From Microbacterium sp. 1S1 (GTDB taxonomy: Bacteria; Actinomycetota; Actinomycetes; Actinomycetales; Microbacteriaceae), in the NCBI RefSeq assembly GCF_008271365.1, contig NZ_CP043430.1:1922001-1986000 (forward strand): a DNA stretch of 64,000 nucleotides, in the 5' to 3' direction. This document shows positions 44,635 through 52,340 of this stretch, piece by piece. The notes under the pieces are model-generated. The model worked only from the letters and a program-made list of their open reading frames with translations, was not told the DNA's origin and made no database searches. Numbering within the stretch: the first letter of the stretch is position 1; each line of letters begins with the position of its first letter. A program made the translations under genes and the position numbers.

Positions 44635-45207
44635 TTGGAGAACACGCCCCTCACCCCGACCCCCGCCGAGGTCTCAGTCAATCGGCGCGCCGTTTCGCGG
44701 AACCTAATCCTCGGAGCCGGCGCACTCATCGGCCTGCTCGCGACATTTTCGGGATGCGCGTCCACTGTCGCATTGAAACCTGCGACGAATGCGAACGCCC
44801 CCGAATGCGCCGACGTGACGGTTCGGCTTCCCGCAGCCGTCGGAGAGTTCACCGGTCGCACGACCGATGCCCAAGCGACCGCCGCATGGGGAGACCCGAC
44901 CATCGTCGTCTTTACCTGCGGGCTCGAGCCGCCAGCACCGACGACGCTGCAATGCGTGACCATCAACTCCGTCGATTGGATCGTCGACGAACAAGATTCC
45001 CCCTACCTGCGCTTGACGACCTACGGCCGAACGCCCGCAGCCCAGGCCTACGTCGATACGACGAAGCTCTCCGCGGATGCCGCGTTGCAAGCCCTCGCAC
45101 CCGCGGTCCAGATGCTGCCGAAAACGTCCGCCTGCTCCGCGCCGGACACCGCGTCATCCGACGACGAGGACGCGCCGACCACGGGCGGCTCCGGAGACCT
45201 CCCGTGA
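44635..45207 (+). CDS. DUF3515 family lipoprotein-like protein
   Basis: 190 residues from a TTG start preceded by GGAGAG. A hydrophobic N-terminal segment ends in SGCAS, a plausible lipobox (Cys near residue 41). The extracytoplasmic part carries the DUF3515 pattern FTCGLEPPAPTTLQC and VDWIVDEQD. Function unknown; actinobacterial DUF3515 proteins are secreted or lipidated. Its stop overlaps the CopD-CtaG start (GTGA, 45204-45207), so it belongs to the copper unit. Confidence 0.78.
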   Translation: MENTPLTPTPAEVSVNRRAVSRNLILGAGALIGLLATFSGCASTVALKPATNANAPECADVTVRLPAAVGEFTGRTTDAQATAAWGDPTIVVFTCGLEPPAPTTLQCVTINSVDWIVDEQDSPYLRLTTYGRTPAAQAYVDTTKLSADAALQALAPAVQMLPKTSACSAPDTASSDDEDAPTTGGSGDLP

Positions 45208-47105
45208 ACGCCAGGGGGCTCCGACTGGTCGGACCCGCACTCCTGCTCACCTCGGCGCTGGTCGCGCTCCTTCTGGGATTGGTGATAGGTGGCGGGGCTG
45301 ATCCACGGGTCACCAGCGACCCCGGCGCGGTCGTCCGGTGGGGACTGCCGGTCGCGAAGCTCATCGTCAACCTCGGGGCGGCGGTCATGGTGGGATCGGC
45401 CGTCCTTGCTGCGTACGCTCTCACACAGGGCGAGAAGGAGTTCGATACCGCCCTGGATGTCGCCTCCATCGGTGCCGCAGTGCTCACCATCGGCGCAGGA
45501 GTCACTGGTTATCTCACCTTCCTGTCATCGTTCAATCCTGAGGTGTCACTCGGCCCGGGATTCGGTCAGCAGTTCGGCAGATTCCTCCTCGAGACGGAGC
45601 TGGGTCGCGTCTGGCTCATCACAACAGTGATGGCCGCGATACTCACGGTGATCTCGTATGCGTTCCGGGGATGGGCGGCCGCGCTGTTGCTGACGTTCCT
45701 TTCGCTGGCGTCGCTGGTCCCGATGGCCACGCAAGGTCATTCCGGAAGCCTCGCCAATCATGATGCTGCGGTCATGTCGCTCGTGCTGCACATCACCAGC
45801 GCGGCGGTATGGCTCGGCGGTCTTCTCGCGCTGGTGTTCCTCAGGCCGTCTGCGCGCGAGCACCGTCTGCGGGCAATCGTCGAGCGATACTCGACCATCG
45901 CACTCGTCGCTTTCGTGGTCGTCTCCGTGTCCGGAGTCGCCCGCGCGATGACGTCTGTCAGCGGCTGGCGAGAACTTCTCAGCGCGTACGGAGCTGTGCT
46001 CTTGGTGAAGGTGGTGGCGCTCACGCTCCTCGGCGTCGTGGGTGTCGCGCACCGTCGGTGGTACATCCGCCGTGGGGTCGGAGAGCGGGCACCGTTCTGG
46101 ACGTTCGTCACCGTCGAGTTCGCGGTCATGGGCATCGCGAGTGGTGCCGCAGCGGCGCTCGCCCGCACGCCAGCGCCGGCAGACACCTCAGCTCCGGCGC
46201 TGACGACACCGGCTGAGATCCTCACCGAAGCACCGCTTCCACCCGAACTCACACTCGTCGGTTGGCTGAGCGGGAACGACGTGAATCTCTTGTGGGCGGT
46301 GGTCGCAGGTTTCGGAGTCTTCTTCTATCTGATGGGTGTCCGTCGCCTGCGGCAACGCGGCGAGGGGTGGAGCGGCCTGCGCACGTTCGCCTGGATCAGC
46401 GGGATGGTGCTGCTGGCTTGGGTGAACGGTGGGGCGGTCGCTGTCTACTCCGACTACCTCCACAGCGTCGACGCGGCGGGACGGATGCTCATGCTCCTCG
46501 TGGTTCCCTCCCTCCTCGTGTTTGGCGCGCCATATCGCCTGGCATTGGAGGGAATCACCAACCGCACCGATGGGAGTCGTGGAATCCGCGAGTGGCTGCA
46601 AGCAGGGGAGCGCTCGCGGATCGTCCTCTTCCTGCGCCACCCCATAGTCGCGATGTGCACGTTCGCTTTTATCGTGTGGGGCGTATCCGCCACTGGCCTC
46701 TTGCGCGATTCCCTCGCCGATCCCTTGGTGCATGAATTGCGCGTCGTCGCGCTGCTCGTAGCGGGAAGCTTGGTGACCGCTGCGATCCTCCGTCCTGCCG
46801 GCACATATCCCCGGCGGATGCGTGTGGTTGTCGTGTTCGGATCGGCTGCCGCGCTGGCGAGTGTAGGCAGTTGGGTGCTGCTTCAGAGCGGCCTGATTGC
46901 TGCGAGCTGGTTCGGGGCGATGGGTCGTCAATGGGGCCTGGAGCCGATGGCGGACCAACAAGCAGCCGGCATGGTGATCCTGCTCTCGGCGCCGATGCTG
47001 CTCCTCTTCGGCCTCAGCGTCGACTACATACTCAGCGGGCACTCCACTCGCTCACCACAGGAGGTCGACCGACCCCTCCACTCCACTCGAAAGGCCATCT
47101 CATGA
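45204..47105 (+). CDS. CopD / CtaG fusion, copper-transport membrane protein
   Basis: 633 residues, well over a dozen transmembrane helices. The N-terminal half matches the CopD/YcnJ copper import family (LVLHITSAAVWLGGLLAL near residues 190-210). The C-terminal third matches the caa3 oxidase assembly factor CtaG (FAWISGMVLLAW, then VYSDYLHSVD). Such CopD-CtaG fusions are known in Actinobacteria and are thought to move copper across the membrane, perhaps towards oxidase assembly. The GTG start at 45204 is fixed by overlap with the DUF3515 stop. Linked to copC by ATGA (47102-47105). Confidence 0.9.
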   Translation: MNARGLRLVGPALLLTSALVALLLGLVIGGGADPRVTSDPGAVVRWGLPVAKLIVNLGAAVMVGSAVLAAYALTQGEKEFDTALDVASIGAAVLTIGAGVTGYLTFLSSFNPEVSLGPGFGQQFGRFLLETELGRVWLITTVMAAILTVISYAFRGWAAALLLTFLSLASLVPMATQGHSGSLANHDAAVMSLVLHITSAAVWLGGLLALVFLRPSAREHRLRAIVERYSTIALVAFVVVSVSGVARAMTSVSGWRELLSAYGAVLLVKVVALTLLGVVGVAHRRWYIRRGVGERAPFWTFVTVEFAVMGIASGAAAALARTPAPADTSAPALTTPAEILTEAPLPPELTLVGWLSGNDVNLLWAVVAGFGVFFYLMGVRRLRQRGEGWSGLRTFAWISGMVLLAWVNGGAVAVYSDYLHSVDAAGRMLMLLVVPSLLVFGAPYRLALEGITNRTDGSRGIREWLQAGERSRIVLFLRHPIVAMCTFAFIVWGVSATGLLRDSLADPLVHELRVVALLVAGSLVTAAILRPAGTYPRRMRVVVVFGSAAALASVGSWVLLQSGLIAASWFGAMGRQWGLEPMADQQAAGMVILLSAPMLLLFGLSVDYILSGHSTRSPQEVDRPLHSTRKAIS

Positions 47106-47761
47106 CATCCGTCTCCACCCGAATCCGCCGCGTGAGCGGTGCCGTATGCGCCGCCGCTGTCGCAATCGTGCTGCTGACCGCAACCCCAGCCTCCGCACAT
47201 GACAATCTCACCGACGCTGTGCCATCGGCGGGCGAGACAGTCACCAACCTCGACACAGTCGCACTGACTTTCAGCGGGGAGCTCATCGACTTCAGCCAGA
47301 CGAGCTTCGCCCAGGTGCAGGGCCCCGACGGGCTCTTCTACGAGTCGTCGTGCTCCACCATCGAACTCAACGTGCTCACCACCCCCGTCGCCCTCGGAGC
47401 GTCGGGCACCTACACGGTGCTCTGGAACGCTGTGTCCAGCGACGGGCACCCCATCTCCGAGTCATACCAGTTCGACTACGCAGCGGATCCGACGGCGACC
47501 GTCGCACTCGGTTGGGACGCACCGGCGTGCGGGAACGAAGGCACCCGTACTCAACCAGGAGCAGCGCTGACCAGTACCCCGATGCCGACCGACGCCACCA
47601 ACTCGGCGGCGCCCACACAAGATACCGACCGAGAGCCGCGCGCTGACGGGGCAGATGAGAGCGTCGTGGCCCTGGCGGTCGTCGGAGGCGTCGTCGTGCT
47701 GGGAGTTCTGGCGATGGCGACCGTGCTCGTGGTGCACCGTCGACGCAAGCGCGCGGAGTGA
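47102..47761 (+). CDS. CopC-domain copper-binding protein, membrane anchored
   Basis: 219 residues: Sec signal peptide with cleavage after ASA, so that the mature protein begins with His-Asp, the N-terminal Cu(II) ligand of CopC proteins. The second ligand set is the Asp-x-His of SSDGHPIS. A Thr/Ala/Pro-rich stalk and a C-terminal transmembrane helix with a basic end (VVHRRRKR) follow. It probably delivers copper to CopD; gene order CopD-CopC with ATGA overlap supports this. Confidence 0.92.
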   Translation: MTSVSTRIRRVSGAVCAAAVAIVLLTATPASAHDNLTDAVPSAGETVTNLDTVALTFSGELIDFSQTSFAQVQGPDGLFYESSCSTIELNVLTTPVALGASGTYTVLWNAVSSDGHPISESYQFDYAADPTATVALGWDAPACGNEGTRTQPGAALTSTPMPTDATNSAAPTQDTDREPRADGADESVVALAVVGGVVVLGVLAMATVLVVHRRRKRAE

Positions 47762-47806
47762 CCGAGTGATTACGGCTCATTCAAAGGAAGAAGTAGGAGC
47801 GACGAT

Positions 47807-47812
47807 TACAAT
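47807..47812 (+). promoter_or_regulatory. -10 box of a leaderless promoter (SRT paralogue 2)
   Basis: TACAAT, six bases, then GTG at 47819. It shows that a new transcript starts here and selects GTG 47819 over the internal ATG at 47870. Confidence 0.6.
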
Positions 47813-47818
47813 CGAATC

Positions 47819-48280
47819 GTGTTCCATTCGATCCGGGTCGCCTGCCACGGGCGGCCGGATCGCAGCCAGATGATAATGCGGCTCATTAGCATCATCGGGC
47901 TCACACTCCTCCTGATCTTCGCCGTCGGCGCAGCCGAGCACGGAAGTGCCGATGTCACCACGGCGTCAACTACCGCCAGCACGTCGCTCGACGCCGATGA
48001 ATCAGGCGCTGACGCAGCCGCTGCGGCACCCGCAGGCGTCGTGATACAGCTCGCCACGGGCGCTGCACAAGTAGACCCGGTCACGGGCGCTGTGCTGTGC
48101 GTCCTCGGTCTTCTCTGCGGACTCGTCGCAGCGGTCATGCTCTATCGGCTGCTCTGGCGCACGACAGCCGTGGTCGTGGAGACCCACGCGGCTCAGCCGC
48201 GAACGAGCGCCGCTCCGAATAGCATCCCCCTGAGGCGGACGTCGCTGACTCTGGCGACGCTCGGAATCTCCCGGACCTGA
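47819..48280 (+). CDS. Small membrane protein ending in SRT (paralogue 2)
   Basis: 153 residues with the same design as the 44136 and 55028 products: basic N-terminus, first hydrophobic segment (RLISIIGLTLLLIFAVGAA), Ala/Thr/Asp linker, second segment GAVLCVLGLLCGLVAAVML with two Cys, then a basic tail ending LATLGISRT. The AEHGSAD segment after helix 1 recalls DUF6153. Start set by the leaderless -10 box. First gene of the DsbA-FAD oxidoreductase sub-block. Confidence 0.7.
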   Translation: MFHSIRVACHGRPDRSQMIMRLISIIGLTLLLIFAVGAAEHGSADVTTASTTASTSLDADESGADAAAAAPAGVVIQLATGAAQVDPVTGAVLCVLGLLCGLVAAVMLYRLLWRTTAVVVETHAAQPRTSAAPNSIPLRRTSLTLATLGISRT

Positions 48281-48367
48281 CCCGTCGAAGCGTCGCGCTT
48301 CGCGCGTGCGCATCCCATCGAGCAACCGCTCGACCTTCGACCGTGTCGACAGTCCTTGGAGTACCTG

Positions 48368-49033
48368 ATGAAACCCGCCGTCAAAGCCGGCCTCGCTGCC
48401 CTTGCCGTAACCATCGTCCTGATTATCGTCGCGGTAATCGTCGTCATCGTTAACCAGCAGAACACTGCGCCGCCAGAATCCGAGAACGGAAGCTCTACGG
48501 CGCAGGTGCTCCGCGAGAACTCGCACGTTCTCGACGACGGGGGAGACGGGTCAGTCACCGTCGTTGAATTCCTCGACTTCGAATGCGAAGCGTGCGGAGC
48601 CTTCTACCCCGTGGTCGAAGACCTTCGCGAGCGCTACGACGGCGAGATCACCTATGTCATCCGCTACTTCCCGCTACCGGGTCACCTGAACTCCAGGAAT
48701 GCCGCGTTCGCGGCCGAAGCGGCTGCGCAGCAGGGACGCCTTGAGGAGATGTACCGCAAGCTCTTCGAGACGCAGGCTCAATGGGGTGAAGCTCAGGAAT
48801 CGCGGGCGAGCTTGTTCCGAGGCTTCGCTGAGGAGATCGGCCTGGACATGGCCGCTTACGATACCGCGATCTCTGACCCCGCGACGGTCGCACGAGTCGA
48901 TCTCGACTACAGCGACGGTCAGGCACTGGGAGTAAGCGGAACTCCGACGTTCTTCGTGAACGGCGATGCCATCACACTCGAGCGCTACGACGACCTCGAG
49001 AACGCGATCCTCTCAGCGGGCAAGGGAACATGA
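48368..49033 (+). CDS. DsbA-family thiol-disulfide oxidoreductase, membrane anchored
   Basis: 221 residues: an N-terminal transmembrane anchor (about residues 10-30), then a thioredoxin-fold domain of the DSBA type with active site CEAC in FLDFECEACGAFYP and the cis-Pro loop GVSGTPTFFVN. It acts outside the membrane, forming or exchanging disulfides. ATG at 48368 chosen for GGAG seven bases upstream. Its stop overlaps the next start (ATGA, 49030-49033). Confidence 0.9.
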   Translation: MKPAVKAGLAALAVTIVLIIVAVIVVIVNQQNTAPPESENGSSTAQVLRENSHVLDDGGDGSVTVVEFLDFECEACGAFYPVVEDLRERYDGEITYVIRYFPLPGHLNSRNAAFAAEAAAQQGRLEEMYRKLFETQAQWGEAQESRASLFRGFAEEIGLDMAAYDTAISDPATVARVDLDYSDGQALGVSGTPTFFVNGDAITLERYDDLENAILSAGKGT

Positions 49034-50043
49034 CACTCCTAGGCCTCTCTCATCGTCGAGTCATCATCGTCGGCTCCGGCCACGCCGGTCTCTCCGTCGC
49101 CGCCGAACTCTCGCGTTCGGGCCTGAAGCCGCAACGGGACTTCGCCGTCATCGACAGCAATCCTGACGGGCGTCGTTCGTGGGCGTTCCGCTGGTCGTCG
49201 ATGACACTCCTGACAGAGGCCGGGCGGAGCACGGTCGCCGGCCGGCATCTCACAGGCGACCCCTATCGACGCCCGTCACCGCGAGAGCTTGAACAGCATC
49301 TTCTCGACGTCGAGGCCGCCTTAGGCCTCACGACGCTGTGGGGCAGCAGAGCGACAGGCGTGGACCGTCTGGGGGACGGATCCACTCTGCTTCTGTCAAC
49401 GAACGAAGGGCCGGTACAGACGCGCAACATCGTCTGCGCCACCGGGTCCGCGGCTCGACCTCGGATCCCGAACTGGGCGGTAGACGCCGCGGTAACGGGG
49501 ATCATGGTTCATAGCGCCGACTATCGCGGACCGAGCCAGATTCCCAGCGGTGACGTGCTGGTCGTCGGAGCCGGCCACAGCGGCCAAGAGATCGCGCGCG
49601 AGCTCAGTCGCACGCACCGCGTCACGCTGTCGTCCCAGCCGTCGGCGGTCTCCGCAGTTCGACCGGCACGACGCGGCGTCGGGCGGCGTCGGGCAAAAGC
49701 GCGAGGTGGGGCAGCTCTCGCACTGGATCCGGAATGGGAACAACTCGGCATCGAGGTGCTGCCTGCGGCCATCGCCGCAGACGGAGCACACATCGTCTTC
49801 GACGATGGTCGTCGTATCGTTCCGCAGTCCATCATCTACGCGACCGGATACCTGCCCGCGGACGGCTGGCTTCCCCGTCCGGTACTCGATGCCACGTCCA
49901 GTCGCCGGAAGCGCGGGACTACGAGCGTCCCAGGTCTGTTCGTCGTCGGCATGCCGAGCCACGGTAGCCAGGATTCAGACACCTTCGACGGGGCACGCCG
50001 TGACGCGATCTCGATTGCACGCCACATCATGAAGCGCCCCTGA
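49030..50043 (+). CDS. FAD/NAD(P)-dependent oxidoreductase (flavin monooxygenase-like)
   Basis: 337 residues with two dinucleotide-binding motifs, IIVGSGHAGLSVAAEL at the N-terminus (FAD) and VLVVGAGHSGQEIA near residue 180 (NADPH), and the closing ATGYLPADGW motif. This is the plan of class B flavin monooxygenases and TrkA/CzcO-like oxidoreductases; CzcO-like proteins often accompany metal-resistance genes. No redox-active CxxC is seen, so it is not a thioredoxin reductase. Coupled to the DsbA-like gene, which may hint at electron supply, though it is cytoplasmic. Confidence 0.85.
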   Translation: MTLLGLSHRRVIIVGSGHAGLSVAAELSRSGLKPQRDFAVIDSNPDGRRSWAFRWSSMTLLTEAGRSTVAGRHLTGDPYRRPSPRELEQHLLDVEAALGLTTLWGSRATGVDRLGDGSTLLLSTNEGPVQTRNIVCATGSAARPRIPNWAVDAAVTGIMVHSADYRGPSQIPSGDVLVVGAGHSGQEIARELSRTHRVTLSSQPSAVSAVRPARRGVGRRRAKARGGAALALDPEWEQLGIEVLPAAIAADGAHIVFDDGRRIVPQSIIYATGYLPADGWLPRPVLDATSSRRKRGTTSVPGLFVVGMPSHGSQDSDTFDGARRDAISIARHIMKRP

Positions 50044-50085
50044 ATACGTTCGTCCGAAATGCACCGACCGAAACGAGGATCACAC

Positions 50086-50472
50086 ATGAGACATCCGATG
50101 GCCACGACGAAACATGCGTGGGGTGCCGTCGCGTGTGCGTTGCTGATCCTCGCGACGGTCCTGCTGGTTTCGCCTTCGGTTTCAGCGTCCGCAGTTGGGG
50201 ACGTCGCACCAGTTACCGCGTCCCCCACTCCGGAACAGAGTTCAACGCCGTCGCCTTCGCCGTCGCCCGAAGAGACAGAGTCGGACAAGGACCGTCATCA
50301 AAGGCAGAACGGAGAGCGGCCGGTGGAACGAGACGATCTCGGGTTCCTCGGCATCCTGTTCGTCATCGGCATGGGGTTCGTTCTCGTAGCGGGCGCTGTC
50401 GGTGTCGCGTTCGCCGGGTGGAAGCGCCGCCGGCGCGACCGAGCAGCGGCCGACACGGAAGGAGGCGCGTGA
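50086..50472 (+). CDS. Small two-helix secreted/membrane protein
   Basis: 128 residues: N-terminal signal/anchor (AWGAVACALLILATVLLV), a Ser/Pro/Glu linker (SSTPSPSPSPEETES), a second helix (LGILFVIGMGFVLVAGAV) and a basic C-terminus. GAGG eight bases before the ATG. It resembles the SRT-family plan but ends differently. Function unknown; it directly precedes lspA. Confidence 0.65.
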   Translation: MRHPMATTKHAWGAVACALLILATVLLVSPSVSASAVGDVAPVTASPTPEQSSTPSPSPSPEETESDKDRHQRQNGERPVERDDLGFLGILFVIGMGFVLVAGAVGVAFAGWKRRRRDRAAADTEGGA

Positions 50473-50474
50473 TC

Positions 50475-51017
50475 ATGAGTGCGCGCGTGCCGAAGCTCGC
50501 CATCGCGTTCGCCGTCGCCGGTGCGACCGTCATCATCGACCAAGTGTCGAAGGCGGTCGCCTTGGCGCAACTGAGTACCACGGAGCGCATTCCGCTACTG
50601 GGAGACCTCTTCGGGCTGCAACTGGCGTTCAACCCGGGTGCCATCCTGTCGTTCGGTTCCAGCGCGACTCCGCTGCTGACCGCAGTCGGAATCGCAGCGA
50701 CGGTCGTGCTCATCAGGAGCGCAATCCGATCCCGTACCACGTGGTGGGCGGTCGGTATCGGGTTCATTCTCGGGGGAGCCATCGGCAACGTCCTGGACCG
50801 TCTCTTCGCACCCCCTGCGTTCGGCCGCGGGTACGTCACCGACTTCCTCGCCTACTCGGACCTCTTCATCGGCAATCTGGCGGACGTGGCGCTGGGGGTC
50901 GGTGCCGTCGTGCTGGTCGTCGGGCTACTTCGGCGCCGCCGTGGTCCAGAGGACGACGTCGTCACGCCTCCCGCTTCGATGCCACAGGACATGAGCGAAG
51001 GATGGGGACGCTCATGA
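50475..51017 (+). CDS. lspA: Lipoprotein signal peptidase (signal peptidase II)
   Basis: 180 residues, four transmembrane helices. The two catalytic aspartates are in IGNVLDRL and NLADVALG; FNPGAILSF corresponds to the conserved FNxGaafS motif. It cleaves prolipoprotein signal peptides. The ATG at 50475 has GGAGG at 50461-50465; a GTG at 50469 overlapping the previous stop is an alternative. The host chromosome should carry its own lspA, so this is probably a second copy for element lipoproteins. Confidence 0.92.
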   Translation: MSARVPKLAIAFAVAGATVIIDQVSKAVALAQLSTTERIPLLGDLFGLQLAFNPGAILSFGSSATPLLTAVGIAATVVLIRSAIRSRTTWWAVGIGFILGGAIGNVLDRLFAPPAFGRGYVTDFLAYSDLFIGNLADVALGVGAVVLVVGLLRRRRGPEDDVVTPPASMPQDMSEGWGRS

Positions 51018-51349
51018 CACAGAAGAAGCGGACCCCTTCCACCTATCAGCGGAACGCTCTTGCTCCGAGTCTGCTCGCAGCCGCGGTGCTGTTCCTCGCC
51101 CCCGTGCTGCTGGCGAGTGACTGGGCCTCGGTCATCCTCTACGTCACGTCGATCCTCGCGGTCATCGTCGGATGGTTCGCCGTGCAAGCGCGCCACTGGT
51201 GGTGGATCCCGGTGTTCATCGCCATCGCCGTCCTGTGGAATCCCGTCATGCCCTTCCCGTTCGCCGGACCGGTCTGGACCGGAATCCAGCCCGCGGCAGC
51301 AGTCGTCTTCCTGGTAGCGGGAAGCCTTATCAAGTTCCCCCGACCCTGA
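51014..51349 (+). CDS. DUF6804-like membrane protein
   Basis: 111 residues, three or four transmembrane helices, with the motif FIAIAVLWNPVMPFPF followed by VWTGIQ, typical of DUF6804. Function unknown. ATGA overlap with lspA (51014-51017), and its TGA overlaps the ATG of a 17-codon frame that bridges to ctaG. Confidence 0.75.
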   Translation: MTQKKRTPSTYQRNALAPSLLAAAVLFLAPVLLASDWASVILYVTSILAVIVGWFAVQARHWWWIPVFIAIAVLWNPVMPFPFAGPVWTGIQPAAAVVFLVAGSLIKFPRP

Positions 51350-51402
51350 TGTCGGCACTCATCGCTCAGCTCATCGACAGGCCGGAGGGGGCCCGTCGAT
51401 GA
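51349..51402 (+). CDS. 17-codon bridging frame between DUF6804-like gene and ctaG
   Basis: The frame MSALIAQLIDRPEGARR starts in a TGATG overlap with the upstream stop and ends in an ATGA overlap with the ctaG start, filling the gap exactly. It may exist only to carry ribosomes to ctaG; a functional peptide is not supported. Confidence 0.35.
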   Translation: MSALIAQLIDRPEGARR

Positions 51403-52337
51403 CTCCGTGGATCCCCGACGTCGCGCCCACCTTCCCTGACTACTTCGCCGTGGTTCCGGGGGCGCTTCCGGTGCTGCCGGTGGTCGCTGGGCTGCTTGCA
51501 CTTCTCTACATGGTCGGGGCCGTTCGCATGTGGACGCACGGTCGACGCTGGTCCATCTGGCGTACGTTCAGCTTCCTCAGCGGCTGCGCGCTCCTGGCTG
51601 GGACGACCGGTCTCGCCGTGGAGAATTACGGCTACGCGTTGATGTCGGTGTTCATGTTCCAGCAGCTCACTCTGATGATGGCGATTCCGCCGCTACTCAT
51701 CCTGGGATCTCCGGGCACCTTGCTGCTCCGCGCCACCCCGCACGTAGGGCTGGGGCGTAGGGCACTCGCCGTCGCCCACGCGGGGCTGCGCAGCAGACTC
51801 GCGCGCTGGGCTCTGAGCCCATGGGCGGCGCTCCCTCTCTATCTGGCCGCGTTCTACGGCCTGTACCTCGCGGGGTTCGCAGACTCCCTCCTGAGCTCGA
51901 CCGCGGGACACATCGCCCTCGAGGTGGCGTTCCTCGGCGCGGGCATCATCTTCACAATCCCCATCCTGAGCTCCGACCCGCTACCCGTTCGCCTCAGTCA
52001 CGGCGGCCGCGCCCTCGATGTGTTCGCCGAAGCCGCGCTGCACGCCTTCTTCGGAGTGTTCCTCATGATGGCCACCACCATGCTCATCACCCACTTCGTC
52101 GCGCCCACGCAGGCCATGGGACTCGACCCCATCGAAGACCAGCGGCTCGCCGGCGGACTCGCCTGGTCGTACGGCGAGGCCCCCACGCTCCTGATGCTGA
52201 TCTACGTCATGCACCGATGGTTCCGGGAGGACACCGCACGATCCAAGGCACAGGACCGGTACGTAGACATGTACGGATCATCCGAGCTGGATGAGTACAA
52301 CGCGTACCTCCAGAAACTCCGCGAGCGGGACGCCTGA
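51399..52337 (+). CDS. ctaG: Cytochrome c oxidase assembly factor CtaG (caa3 type)
   Basis: 312 residues with about seven transmembrane helices and the caa3_CtaG pattern: RTFSFLSGCALLAG, LMSVFMFQQLTLMM, GSPGTLLLRATP and the C-terminal PIEDQRLAGGLAWSYGE. It is thought to help insert copper into cytochrome oxidase. A second CtaG-like domain is fused to CopD in the same cluster. Three bases separate it from lnt. Confidence 0.88.
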   Translation: MTPWIPDVAPTFPDYFAVVPGALPVLPVVAGLLALLYMVGAVRMWTHGRRWSIWRTFSFLSGCALLAGTTGLAVENYGYALMSVFMFQQLTLMMAIPPLLILGSPGTLLLRATPHVGLGRRALAVAHAGLRSRLARWALSPWAALPLYLAAFYGLYLAGFADSLLSSTAGHIALEVAFLGAGIIFTIPILSSDPLPVRLSHGGRALDVFAEAALHAFFGVFLMMATTMLITHFVAPTQAMGLDPIEDQRLAGGLAWSYGEAPTLLMLIYVMHRWFREDTARSKAQDRYVDMYGSSELDEYNAYLQKLRERDA

Positions 52338-52340
52338 GCA

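Noticed and set aside
44754..45203. Upstream extension of the CopD-CtaG frame
   Set aside because: It overlaps DUF3515 in another frame, and the GTGA overlap at 45204 gives a natural start before the first helix.
47870..48280. Shorter start (ATG 47870) for the second SRT protein
   Set aside because: The TACAAT box six bases before GTG 47819 favours the longer form; the shorter one has no ribosome site.
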